A stretch of DNA of 64,000 nt, taken from Mesorhizobium atlanticum. Lineage in GTDB: Bacteria > Pseudomonadota > Alphaproteobacteria > Rhizobiales > Rhizobiaceae. Below are positions 52,854-61,577 of this stretch, piece after piece (within the stretch, counting starts at the first letter, position 1; each line of letters opens with the position of its first letter). A program made the position numbers and the translations under genes. The stretch lies in assembly GCF_003289965.1 (NCBI RefSeq), contig NZ_QMBQ01000003.1, positions 310,001 to 374,000 of the forward strand. The letters are read 5' to 3'. Below the pieces are notes generated by a model. The model was not told the origin of the DNA. It worked only from the letters and a program-made list of their open reading frames with translations, and ran no database searches.

Positions 52854-53456
52854 CTACTGGACCTCGTAGCCGACTTCCTCGCTGGCGTGGCACAGCGCCT
52901 TCCAGAACGAGCGCGCGAAAGAACGGAACACGTAGATGTCGAACTGGTCGGCGCCGCTGCGCTGGATCTGGGCGAAGATGTCGTGATGATTGGTCGAGCG
53001 GCCGGCGCCGAGCGGGAAGGCCGGCAGGGCGAAGTCGATGGCGAAGAACTTCGCCATCACCCATTCGGCCTTCGGGCCGGCGATGCGGATCGCGGTACGG
53101 CCATGCGACAGGTCGGTGAGAGTGCCGATGGCCGGCGTGATCAATCCGGCAAAGGCTTGAGCCAGGCCTTCAGCCTCATCCACCACGGTGAATTTCCCCG
53201 GCGCGAAGCCGAAAACGGCGCGGGCGCCGTTGTTCACGCCGCCGCCGGCGCCATCAGGCAGGGCCAGGCCGGTGACCTTGCGGATAACCTCGATCAGCCG
53301 CTTCTCCTCGCCCGGCCAGGCGGCAAGCTGCAGGATCGAGCCCAGCCGCGTCTCGGACAGGATGACATCGACGCCATGTTCGAAATTGCCGTGCGAGCCC
53401 GGGTTGTACTCCGGCTCGAGCGGCGACTGGCGTTCGGGCAAATGCGGCTCAGCCAT
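52854..53456 (-). CDS. soxG: Sarcosine oxidase subunit gamma
   Basis: 200 residues from the ATG at 53456. It has the SoxG pattern of a small GcvT-like fold: ILSETRLGSILQLAAWPGEE, TDLSHGRTAIRIAGPKAEWVMAKFFAIDF and the C-terminal DQFDIYVFRSFARSFWKALCHASEEVGYEV. It is the structural fourth subunit of the heterotetrameric oxidase. Its start overlaps the end of soxA by eight bases. Confidence 0.93.
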   Translation of the reverse strand: MAEPHLPERQSPLEPEYNPGSHGNFEHGVDVILSETRLGSILQLAAWPGEEKRLIEVIRKVTGLALPDGAGGGVNNGARAVFGFAPGKFTVVDEAEGLAQAFAGLITPAIGTLTDLSHGRTAIRIAGPKAEWVMAKFFAIDFALPAFPLGAGRSTNHHDIFAQIQRSGADQFDIYVFRSFARSFWKALCHASEEVGYEVQ

Positions 53457-56442
53457 GCATGCGGCTCCCGTCCGGATCGTAGAAATGGTTGGAGACGATC
53501 TCGACCGGCCCGAACCGGTTGCGCAGCGGATCCGAGACGAAGGCGCGGGTTCCGTGGCGCGCCTTGCCACCCTTGACCAAGGCCAGCGCGATATATTTGC
53601 CGAGCGCGGGCGAATAGCAGCAGGCGGTGATGTGTCCGAGCGAGTCGTGCGGATTGGCCTCGTCCAACTCCTCGACAATATGGCCGCCGCCATTGAGCGC
53701 CCGGTTGTCGAGGGCGATCAGCCCGACCAGCTCGAGCCGGTCGGGGGCGATCAGGCCTTCCCGATCCATCATGGCCGAGCCGATGAAGGGCTTCTTCTTC
53801 GACAGCATCCAGTCGAGATGGAGGTCGCGCGCCGTGGTGCGGCCGTCGATCTCGGCGCCGGTAACATGGCCCTTCTCGATGCGCATCGTGCCCAGCGCCT
53901 CCAGCCCGTAGGTGACAAGGCCGAAAGGTTTACCGGCCTCGATCAACGCTTCCCAGACGCGGGTGCCGTAGCCGGCGCCGGAATAGACCTCGAACGCCAT
54001 CTCGCCGGAGAAGGACAGGCGGCAGATCATCACCGGCACGCCGGCGATCCGGCCATGAACGATGCCCATGAAGGGCAGGGTGGCGTTGTCGACGGCGGTG
54101 CCTGTGACGCAGGAAGCAAGGATTGCCCGCGCGTTCGGGCCGCCGATCGCGGCACCCGCCCATTCGTCGGTGACCGAAGTGACGGTGACCTTCAACTCCG
54201 GCCAGATGACATCGAGGAAATATTCCAGATGCTGCATCACCTTGCCGGCATTGGCGGTGGTGGTGGTCATCAGGAATTCCTGCTCGCCAAGCCGCCAGGT
54301 GGTGCCGTCATCGAAGGCAAGGCCATCCTCGCGCAGCATCAGGCCGTAACGGGCCTTGCCGACGGCCAAAGTGGAAAACATGTTGGTGTAGACGCGATCG
54401 AGGAATTCGGCCGCGTCCGGTCCCTGCACCGCTATTTTGCCCAGCGTCGAGACGTCGACGATGCCGGCGCTTTCGCGCGTCGCCCTGGCTTCCCGGACGT
54501 AGGCCTGCTCGACCGTCTCGCCGGGGAGGCCGTAGATCATCGGCCGGTACCAGAGGCCTGCCGAATACATCCTTGCGCCATTCGCGATGTGCCAGTCATG
54601 CATCGGGGTCAGCCGCTCGGGCTTGAGATCGCCGAAGCGCTCGGCCGCCAGCGAGCCGATCGACACCGCCGTGTAGGGCGGGCGGAAGCGCGTCGTGCCG
54701 ACTTCGGGGATCGGCTTGCCGAGCGCCTCGGCCATGATGGCGAGGCCCGGCACGTTGGAGTTCTTGCCTTGGTCCGTCGCCATGCCGAGCGTGGTGTAGC
54801 GCTTCAGATGCTCGACCGAGACGAAGCCTTCGCGATGCGCCAGCCGCACGTCCTCGGCGGTCACGTCGTGCTGGAAGTCGACGAAGCTCTTGCCCTTGGC
54901 CTTGATCTCGAAGACCGGCGCGGGATCGGGATCGCCCGGGAGGGTTTCGACGACCGGCAGCGGCGCGGATGATGCTGCGCCGCCGGCAGCCTGAAGACCG
55001 GCAGCGCGGCCTTCGGCAATCGCTTCGGCTGTTGAAAAACTGCCGGTGAAGGCGCCGGCGCCGATCCAGCGCTGCGTCGGCTTCGGCGGCAGGAACGCCT
55101 GCCTGGCCGGATCCCATCCGGCTTTCGCGCCGGCCTGGCTGGCGAGGTGGATGGTCGGCGACCAGCCGCCCGACATCAGAAGGCTGTCGGCATGGATGCT
55201 GCGCTCGTCGCCGGTCAGCGCCCCGCTCATGGCGTCGAAGCGCTGCACCTTGAGGCCGGTGACGGCCTTGCCGCCTTCAGTGGCAATCACGGCGTGACTG
55301 GCAAGCAGTTCGGCCTCCGCATCGCTCGCCAGCCGGCGCATCTCGTTCGAGATGTCGCCGCGGACATCGATGATGGCAACGATGGCGGCGCCTGCCTTCT
55401 TCAAGGCGACGGCCGAGCGGTAGGCGCTGTCGTTGTTGGTGAAGAGGGCGATGCGCTGTCCAGGCAGCACGCCATATTCAACCGCGTAGCGCTCCGCCGC
55501 ATGCGCCAGCATGACGCCGGGACGGTCGTTGCCCGGGAATACCAGCGGCCTCTCGAAGGAGCCGGTGGCAAGAATCACCGTGCCTGCGCGGATCGCCCAG
55601 TAGCGCTGGCGCGGCTCGCCCTTGGCGGCCGCTTCCTTGTGGTCGGTCACCCGTTCCAGCGCGGCAAGCGTGTTGCCGTCGTAATAGCCCCAAACCGTGG
55701 TGCGCGGCAAAAGCCGCACATTGTCGTTGCCTGCAAGCTGCACAGCCATACGCTGGGCCCAGTCGGCGGCGGGCATGCCGTCGATGGTTTCGCCCGACCA
55801 GTTGGCGGAGCCGCCGAAATGGGCTTCGAGATCGGCGAGGATGACGCGGGCGCCCTGGTCGGCGGCGGCCTTTGCCGCCATCAGGCCGGCCGGGCCGGAG
55901 CCGACCACCAGCACGTCGCAAAACGCGTTCATGCGCTCGTAGCGCGCCGGGTCGGGGGCGGCGCCCGCCTTGCCGAGACCGGCGGCGCGGCGGATGAAAT
56001 GCTCGCAGAACATCCAGAAGCGCGTGCCCTTCAGCGGACCGATCACCGGTCCCATGAAGGTCTTGTAGTAGAAGCCGGCCGACAGGATCTTGCCGCCAAG
56101 CTGGTTGATGGCGCCGATGTCCCAGGCGAGCGAAGGCGTGCGGTTCTGGCTGACGGCGACGAGCCCGTCATAGATCTCGACCATGGTGGCCGGAATGTTC
56201 GGCTCGCGCACTTCGCCGCGCAGCACCGTCACCAGCGCGTTGGGCTCCTCGACGCCGGCGGAAAGCAGGCCGCGCGGGCGATGGTATTTGAAGGAGCGGC
56301 CGAACAACGTCACGCCGCTGGCGAGCAGGGCCGAGGCCAGCGTGTCGCCGGCATGGCCGGTGTAAGCCGCGCCGTCGAAAGTGAAACGGATGGTGCGCAG
56401 CCGGTCGATGCGGCCGCCGGTCTCGGTGCGACGCGGGCTCAC
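53449..56442 (-). CDS. soxA: Sarcosine oxidase subunit alpha
   Basis: 997 residues from the GTG at 56442, which overlaps the soxD stop. An upstream extension was rejected. Domains: an N-terminal 2Fe-2S-like fold without cluster cysteines (RFTFDGAAYTGHAGDTLASALLASGV), a NAD-binding domain (CDVLVVGSGPAGLMAAKAAADQGA), and a C-terminal GcvT domain (from about residue 610) that binds tetrahydrofolate. The tetramer oxidises sarcosine to glycine, H2O2 and 5,10-methylene-THF. Order soxB-D-A-G is standard. Confidence 0.95.
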   Translation of the reverse strand: MSPRRTETGGRIDRLRTIRFTFDGAAYTGHAGDTLASALLASGVTLFGRSFKYHRPRGLLSAGVEEPNALVTVLRGEVREPNIPATMVEIYDGLVAVSQNRTPSLAWDIGAINQLGGKILSAGFYYKTFMGPVIGPLKGTRFWMFCEHFIRRAAGLGKAGAAPDPARYERMNAFCDVLVVGSGPAGLMAAKAAADQGARVILADLEAHFGGSANWSGETIDGMPAADWAQRMAVQLAGNDNVRLLPRTTVWGYYDGNTLAALERVTDHKEAAAKGEPRQRYWAIRAGTVILATGSFERPLVFPGNDRPGVMLAHAAERYAVEYGVLPGQRIALFTNNDSAYRSAVALKKAGAAIVAIIDVRGDISNEMRRLASDAEAELLASHAVIATEGGKAVTGLKVQRFDAMSGALTGDERSIHADSLLMSGGWSPTIHLASQAGAKAGWDPARQAFLPPKPTQRWIGAGAFTGSFSTAEAIAEGRAAGLQAAGGAASSAPLPVVETLPGDPDPAPVFEIKAKGKSFVDFQHDVTAEDVRLAHREGFVSVEHLKRYTTLGMATDQGKNSNVPGLAIMAEALGKPIPEVGTTRFRPPYTAVSIGSLAAERFGDLKPERLTPMHDWHIANGARMYSAGLWYRPMIYGLPGETVEQAYVREARATRESAGIVDVSTLGKIAVQGPDAAEFLDRVYTNMFSTLAVGKARYGLMLREDGLAFDDGTTWRLGEQEFLMTTTTANAGKVMQHLEYFLDVIWPELKVTVTSVTDEWAGAAIGGPNARAILASCVTGTAVDNATLPFMGIVHGRIAGVPVMICRLSFSGEMAFEVYSGAGYGTRVWEALIEAGKPFGLVTYGLEALGTMRIEKGHVTGAEIDGRTTARDLHLDWMLSKKKPFIGSAMMDREGLIAPDRLELVGLIALDNRALNGGGHIVEELDEANPHDSLGHITACCYSPALGKYIALALVKGGKARHGTRAFVSDPLRNRFGPVEIVSNHFYDPDGSRMHG

Positions 56443-56732
56443 GAGCGGCTCTCCGCCTTGTTGTCGGCAGATTTGTGGCCGCCACGGGCGAAGGCCGTGC
56501 TCAGGATCTCGTGCGTGATGGTGTTGCGCACGACCCTCAGATGCGCGCGGCAACCGCCGGAATGCTGCCAGATCTCGTTGTGGTCGCCGGCCGGATTCAG
56601 CCGGTCGTAGACATAGGCGTTCCAGGCGTCGAGATCCTGCGAGGCCGGCTGCGGCCGTTCGCGGTTGCCGTCTCCCTGATAGGTGAATTCGATGACGTCG
56701 CGCGGCCCGCAATAGGGACAGGTGATCAGCAT
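56439..56732 (-). CDS. soxD: Sarcosine oxidase subunit delta
   Basis: 97 residues. The zinc site is complete: Cys5 and Cys8 (CPYC), His57 and Cys61 (HSGGC), matching the Cys-Cys-His-Cys set known for SoxD. The subunit contacts alpha in the oxidase tetramer. Its stop overlaps the soxA start. A repeat hairpin lies in the 70-base gap to soxB. Confidence 0.95.
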   Translation of the reverse strand: MLITCPYCGPRDVIEFTYQGDGNRERPQPASQDLDAWNAYVYDRLNPAGDHNEIWQHSGGCRAHLRVVRNTITHEILSTAFARGGHKSADNKAESRS

Positions 56733-56753
56733 TGTCTTGTATCTTCTTGTTCG

Positions 56754-56799
56754 ACCATGATCTGTTCCAAAACCCGGTTCCCACTTTTGGGATCATGGT
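56754..56799. repeat. Rhizobial repeat family 1, short copy inside the sox operon
   Basis: ACCATGATC ... GATCATGGT encloses tgttccaaaacccggttcccacttttgg, the same hairpin plan as at 34716. It occupies almost the whole soxB-soxD gap and will form a stem in the sox mRNA. Confidence 0.8.
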
Positions 56800-56802
56800 T
56801 CC

Positions 56803-58062
56803 CTAATGCAGCCGCGGGTTCGCGCCCTGGCCTTTGTCGTCGATGATGAGGCCACGATAGAAGCGGTCGAGCGTGAAGGGCGCGTTGAACTCGTGCGGCT
56901 CGTCCTTGGCGATGGTGTAGGCAAAGCACCAGCCGGAGGCGGGCGTCGCCTTGAAGCCGCCGTAGCACCAGCCGCAATTGAGATACATGCCCGGCAGCGG
57001 GCCGGTGGTGACGATCGGCGAGCCGTCCATCGTCATGTCGCACAGCCCGCCCCAGGAGCGCAGCATGCGCACCCGAGCGAGACCCGGGAACAGCGCCAGC
57101 ATCTCGCTCATCACCTCATCGACGATCGGCAGGCTGCCGCGCTGGGCGTAGCTGTTGTAGCCGTCGAGGTCGCCGCCATAGACGAGGCCGCCCTTGTCGG
57201 ACTGCGAGATGTAGAAATGACCCATGCCGAAAGTGAGAACGGTGTCGACGATGGGCTTCAGCGATTCCGAGACGAAGGCCTGCAGCACATGGCTTTCGAT
57301 CGGCATGTGCGAAATGCCGGCAAGCTGCATGACGTGGCCGGTACTGCCGGCAACAGCAAGCGCGACCTTCTTGGCGCGGATTTCGCCGCGCGTCGTCGAA
57401 ACGCCGGTGATGCGGCCGCCGTCGCGCAGGAAGCCCGTGACCTCGCAATTCTCGATGATGTCGACGCCGCGCCGGTCCGCGCCGCGCGCATAGCCCCAGG
57501 CGACCGCGTCGTGGCGGGCCGTGCCGGCCCGCGGCTGCATCAGCCCGCCAAGGACGGGAAAGCGCGCCGAACCCGAGACGTCCAGCGCCGGCACGAGCCG
57601 CTTGATCTGGTCGACGCTCATCAGTTCGGCGTCGACGCCGAGATGGCGCATGGCGTTGCCGCGCCTCGCATAATCGTCGAGCTGGGCAGGCGTATGCGCG
57701 AGATTCAGGCAGCCGCGCTGCGAGAACATGACATTGTAGTTGAGGTCGTGCGAAAGGTTCTCCCACAGCTTCATCGAATGTTCGTAGAAGCGGGTGTTCT
57801 GCGGCAAAAGATAGTTGGAGCGCACGGCGGTCGTGTTGCGGCCGACATTGCCGGAGCCCAGCCAGCCTTTTTCCAGCACCGCGACATTGGTGATGCCGTG
57901 TTCCTTGGCAAGGTAATAGGCGGTTGATAGGCCGTGGCCGCCACCGCCGATGACGATCACATCGTAGGAAGCCTTGGGGTCGGGCTTGCGCCAGGCGGGC
58001 TTCCAATCCTTGTTGCCGGCCAGCGCATTCTTGAGCAGCGAAAAGGCTGAATATTCCGCCAT
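56803..58062 (-). CDS. soxB: Sarcosine oxidase subunit beta
   Basis: 419 residues from the ATG at 58062 after AGGAAG. The FAD-binding N-terminus is YDVIVIGGGGHGLSTAYYLAKEHG. His184 in ARHDAVAWGYARGAD is the probable covalent FMN attachment site of the beta subunit. FGMGHFYISQSDKGGLVYGG and the C-terminal GWCYGGFKATPASG line the active site. It carries the amine-oxidising centre. First gene of soxBDAG; neither glyA nor purU, frequent companions, is adjacent. Confidence 0.95.
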   Translation of the reverse strand: MAEYSAFSLLKNALAGNKDWKPAWRKPDPKASYDVIVIGGGGHGLSTAYYLAKEHGITNVAVLEKGWLGSGNVGRNTTAVRSNYLLPQNTRFYEHSMKLWENLSHDLNYNVMFSQRGCLNLAHTPAQLDDYARRGNAMRHLGVDAELMSVDQIKRLVPALDVSGSARFPVLGGLMQPRAGTARHDAVAWGYARGADRRGVDIIENCEVTGFLRDGGRITGVSTTRGEIRAKKVALAVAGSTGHVMQLAGISHMPIESHVLQAFVSESLKPIVDTVLTFGMGHFYISQSDKGGLVYGGDLDGYNSYAQRGSLPIVDEVMSEMLALFPGLARVRMLRSWGGLCDMTMDGSPIVTTGPLPGMYLNCGWCYGGFKATPASGWCFAYTIAKDEPHEFNAPFTLDRFYRGLIIDDKGQGANPRLH

Positions 58063-58255
58063 TCTTCCTATCGTCCTTATGATGCGAGGCGGGAGACTAT
58101 AGAGCAGGCGGGAAGCGCAAAGCCAAGATTGCGCCATCGCTTTTCGACAGGCCGACTCCGCCCGGCACGACCGGGATGGCTTGCCGCCCGATAGGCCGGT
58201 CTTTATCAAGGGCGGAAATTTCGAGGATTTTTCGGCCGCGAGTCGCCACAACGCC

Positions 58256-60745
58256 ATGTTTTTCCGACTGCTACGCCTGATCTTGGTCGTCATCGCTGCT
58301 GTCTTCGGTCAGCCGGCGTTCGAGGCGTCGGCGCAGGCGATCGGCCACGGCTCGTCGCAGCTCATCGCCGACCAGACGAAGGTCATCCAGGACCTTACGA
58401 CCAGGACGGACGGGCTCGAAAAGAAACTGAGCGATTCCGACGAGGACGATGCGGGGCTTGTCGATATCCGCCTGCAACTCGAGGATATTTCGCGGGCGGC
58501 GCTGACCAGCGCGCTGGCATTCCGCCAGCGCCTCAACGACATCAACGCCCGTGTCGAAGTGCTTGGACCGCCTCCGGCACAGGGGCAGCCACCCGAGCCG
58601 GCGATCGTCAGCAATGAACGCAGTGCGCTCGCCTCGGAGAAGGCCGAGATCAACGCGGTCGTCGCCAGCGCGCAGAATCTGTCGATCCGCGTCAACGGGC
58701 TGGTCGACAAGATCGCCGTCATGCGCAGCGAACTTTTTCGCAGCGTCATCACCAAGCATTATGATCTTAACGACGCGCTGAGCCCGCAGGCCTTTTCCGA
58801 CGCGCATGAGCAGTTCTCGGGCCTCTACAAGGCCGTGTCGTCCTGGCTGAGCTTCGCCCTCAAATTCAAGTTCCAGGCGATCCTTGCCGCGACGCTGATG
58901 GCGCTGGCGCTGGCGGCCGTGCTCTTGATCGGCGGCAGGCGGCTCTTCGGCCGCATCTTCGAAGCCGACCCAACCGTCGAGGAGCCGTCCTATCTCAGCC
59001 GGCTGTCGGTCGCCTTCTGGTCGACCTTGCTGCCGACCCTGGCGCTCGGCGTCTTCTTCGCGTCGGCCGTGTTCTTCTTCAACTATTACAATGTGCTGCG
59101 CGGCGACATCGGCACGTTCCTCAATGCCCTGCTGACGGTGATCGGCATGGTTTTCTGCGTCAACCGGCTGACCAATGCTGCGCTCGAGCCACGCCTGCCC
59201 AACTGGCGCCTGATCCCGGTCGCGACGGGGCGGGCGCGCTGGCTCGTCGGGCTGGCGACCGCGATGGCCCTGGTGCTCGGCTTGAATTACTTCCTGTCGG
59301 TCGTCAACGAGAAGATGGGCTCGCCGCTTTCGCTGACGATCGCCAGGAGCTTTATCGCCACCATCATCATCGGCGTCATCCTGATCCTGATGGGGTGGTT
59401 GAAGCCGTTCAAGGCGGAGGATGGCTCATGGCGTCCCTGGCCGGCCTGGCTTCGTTTCCTTGCCATCGCCCTCGGCCTGTTCACCATTGCCGCGGCACTG
59501 CTCGGCTATATTGGTCTTGCGCTTTTCGTCTCGTTCCAGGTCGTGGTGACCGGCACCGTCCTGGTGACGGCCTATATCGGCTTCCTTTCGGCGCGCGCGA
59601 TCGGCGAGGAGGGCGGCTTCGCCGATACTTCGGTCGGGCGCTGGCTGTCAGCCAATTCCAGCTACGAGGATACCGCCCTCGACCAGCTCGGGCTGGTCGT
59701 CAGCATCGCCATCAACCTGATGATCGTCGTGGTGTTCCTGCCGCTGATCCTTTTGATGTGGGGATTCCAGCCCGGCGATATCGAGGCCTGGGCCTACAAG
59801 CTGGCAACCGGCGTCTCGATCGGTTCGGTGACCATCTCTTTCCTCGGCATCCTCAGCGGTATCGTCGTCTTCATCATCGGCTATTTCCTGACGCGCTGGT
59901 TCCAGGGCTGGCTGGACGGCTCGGTGATGGCGCGCGGCAAGGTCGATGCCGGCGTGCGCAACTCGATCCGGCTCGGTGTCGGCTATGCCGGCGTGGCGAT
60001 TGCCGGCCTGGTCGGCATCTCGGCGGCCGGCATCGATCTTTCCAATCTGGCGCTGGTTGCCGGCGCCCTTTCGCTGGGTATCGGCTTCGGCCTGCAGAAT
60101 GTCGTGTCGAATTTCGTTTCGGGCCTTATCCTGCTTGCCGAGCGGCCGTTCAAGGTCGGCGACTGGATCGTCGCCGGCGATGTCAGCGGCACGGTGCGCA
60201 AGATCAGCGTGCGCGCCACCGAGATCGAGACCTTCCAGCGGCAGTCGGTGATCCTGCCCAATTCGAACCTCATCAACAACGCGGTCGGCAACTGGACGCA
60301 TCGCAACAAGCTGGGGCGGGTCGAAATCAAGGTCGGCGTCGCCTATGGCAGCGACGTCAAGCGTGTCCATGCGATCCTGACGGATATTGCCCGCGCCCAT
60401 CCGATGGTGCTGAAGAATCCGGAGCCGTTCGTCCTCTTCGCCAATTTCGGCGCTGCCGCGCTCGAGTTCGAAATTCGCGTCTTCATTGCCGACATCATGA
60501 ACAGCAGCGTCGTGCAGAACGATATCCGTTTCGCCATCTTCGATATCTTCGAGGAGGAGAGGATCGAAATCCCGTCGACGCCGCGCGCCGTCGTCGAGAC
60601 GAACAAGCACGAAGCGTGGCCGATCGACGACGACAAGATCGAGGCCGAATTCGCCGAGCGCCAGCGGCTGGAGGCCGAAGCCGCGGCCGAGCGGGAGCGG
60701 CTGGCCAAGATGAAGCGCAGGGGCCGCAAGCCAGATCCGGGCTAA
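58256..60745 (+). CDS. Large mechanosensitive channel, MscS family with DUF3772-like N-domain
   Basis: 829 residues from the ATG at 58256; a longer frame starting at 58181 is not supported. A signal peptide ends near SAQA. A periplasmic helical region rich in coiled-coil heptads (about 30-180) resembles DUF3772, followed by about ten helices. The pore helix and MscS core are GIDLSNLALVAGALSLGIGFGLQNVVSNFVSGLILL and ERPFKVGDWIVAGDVSGTVRKI. The C-terminal tail is charged (EAEAAAERERLAKMKRRGRK). It likely protects against hypo-osmotic shock. It is divergent from soxB. Confidence 0.92.
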   Translation: MFFRLLRLILVVIAAVFGQPAFEASAQAIGHGSSQLIADQTKVIQDLTTRTDGLEKKLSDSDEDDAGLVDIRLQLEDISRAALTSALAFRQRLNDINARVEVLGPPPAQGQPPEPAIVSNERSALASEKAEINAVVASAQNLSIRVNGLVDKIAVMRSELFRSVITKHYDLNDALSPQAFSDAHEQFSGLYKAVSSWLSFALKFKFQAILAATLMALALAAVLLIGGRRLFGRIFEADPTVEEPSYLSRLSVAFWSTLLPTLALGVFFASAVFFFNYYNVLRGDIGTFLNALLTVIGMVFCVNRLTNAALEPRLPNWRLIPVATGRARWLVGLATAMALVLGLNYFLSVVNEKMGSPLSLTIARSFIATIIIGVILILMGWLKPFKAEDGSWRPWPAWLRFLAIALGLFTIAAALLGYIGLALFVSFQVVVTGTVLVTAYIGFLSARAIGEEGGFADTSVGRWLSANSSYEDTALDQLGLVVSIAINLMIVVVFLPLILLMWGFQPGDIEAWAYKLATGVSIGSVTISFLGILSGIVVFIIGYFLTRWFQGWLDGSVMARGKVDAGVRNSIRLGVGYAGVAIAGLVGISAAGIDLSNLALVAGALSLGIGFGLQNVVSNFVSGLILLAERPFKVGDWIVAGDVSGTVRKISVRATEIETFQRQSVILPNSNLINNAVGNWTHRNKLGRVEIKVGVAYGSDVKRVHAILTDIARAHPMVLKNPEPFVLFANFGAAALEFEIRVFIADIMNSSVVQNDIRFAIFDIFEEERIEIPSTPRAVVETNKHEAWPIDDDKIEAEFAERQRLEAEAAAERERLAKMKRRGRKPDPG

Positions 60746-60820
60746 GGTGCATCGATATTCGGGTGAGGCCGGCCTGCAAATGACGGTTTCCTGCGCTTCC
60801 GGCCTTCGCCGGCCGAAGCC
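60746..60820. repeat. Repeat family 2, left-half copy; start of a 309-bp intergenic stretch
   Basis: Immediately after the MscS stop, gtgcatcgatattcgggtgaggccggcctgcaaatgacggtttcctgcgcttccgg matches the left half of the element at 14875-15017, followed by a ccttcgccggccgaagg hairpin. The rest of the gap to 61054 shows no supported gene; a minus-strand frame there was rejected. Confidence 0.7.
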
Positions 60821-61054
60821 TCATAGATGTTTCCGCCCTAGGAAAGCTAGGTCGTCGTAGGCCGATTCTCAGAGATCACCATTTTCGGCAGGGCCTGACC
60901 GTCGGTGGGTGTTCCCTGCGCAACCGAAACCGATTGTGGCATGAATGCGGCATTCAGTTGCGGTTCAGGTAACATCTCATATAAGCTCCGATGCAAAGGG
61001 CGAGAATGCCTTGCAGATTTGAACAGAGGCGGTGTGTGAAACACCGGAATTGCA

Positions 61055-61318
61055 ATGTGGAAGTCTGTCGTTGCCGCCATCGCTTTCTTGGCCTTGGGCG
61101 GTTCGGCTTTCGCCGCCAGCGCGATCAACAGGGACGCTCAGACGCGGACCCTGGTCGTGACCGAAGGCGGCGCCAAGAGCGAGCTGACGCTCGGTGCCGG
61201 CGAGACGGTGGAGTTCTGCTCGAACGGCTGCTTCGTCACCCTCCCCAATGGTGACCTCGAAGCGCTGACCGGTTCGGAGACGGTGGAAATTTCGGGCGGG
61301 ACCGCCCGTATCAAGTAA
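61055..61318 (+). CDS. Small secreted protein of unknown function
   Basis: 87 residues. A clear signal peptide (MWKSVVAAIAFLALGGSAFA) is predicted to be cleaved after residue 20 or 22. The mature part of about 65 residues contains DAQTRTLVVTEGGAKSELTLGAGETVEFCSNGCFVTLPNG: mostly beta-type sequence with a C-x3-C pair that could form a disulfide or bind a metal. I do not recognise a named family. It stands alone and is followed by a good terminator. Confidence 0.82.
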   Translation: MWKSVVAAIAFLALGGSAFAASAINRDAQTRTLVVTEGGAKSELTLGAGETVEFCSNGCFVTLPNGDLEALTGSETVEISGGTARIK

Positions 61319-61347
61319 CGCGTCACGGATCGGCGCGGTAGGTTGGC

Positions 61348-61374
61348 AAAGGCCGGACCGATGTCCGGCCTTTT
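61348..61374 (+). terminator. Rho-independent terminator of the small secreted protein gene
   Basis: AAAGGCCGGAC, loop CGAT, GTCCGGCCTTTT: an 8-bp GC-rich stem (11 bp with the A/T ends) followed by four T bases, 30 bases after the stop. Confidence 0.88.
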
Positions 61375-61577
61375 ATCGTTCCCGGTAGCCGACGCTTAAC
61401 GATGACGGCCGAAAAACCGGCATGACCATGCCCTGCAACCGGACGTTTTAACGTTCGCTGCGTCATCCCCGGCTATATCTGACCCCGAGGACGCCGGCAC
61501 ACGGCGTGGGTTGAATTGGCGCGTGATCCCTTCCGGGAGCGGAGTTCCGGGATCCTGCGCTCGATCGGGGCAGGACA

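Noticed and set aside
53188..54972. 594-codon plus-strand frame inside soxA
   Set aside because: Opposite strand of a conserved sarcosine oxidase alpha gene; composition is that of an antisense shadow.
60847..61128. 93-codon minus-strand frame before the small secreted protein gene
   Set aside because: It overlaps the signal-peptide-coding part of the plus-strand gene, which has the better features; its own translation has no hydrophobic or domain signature.
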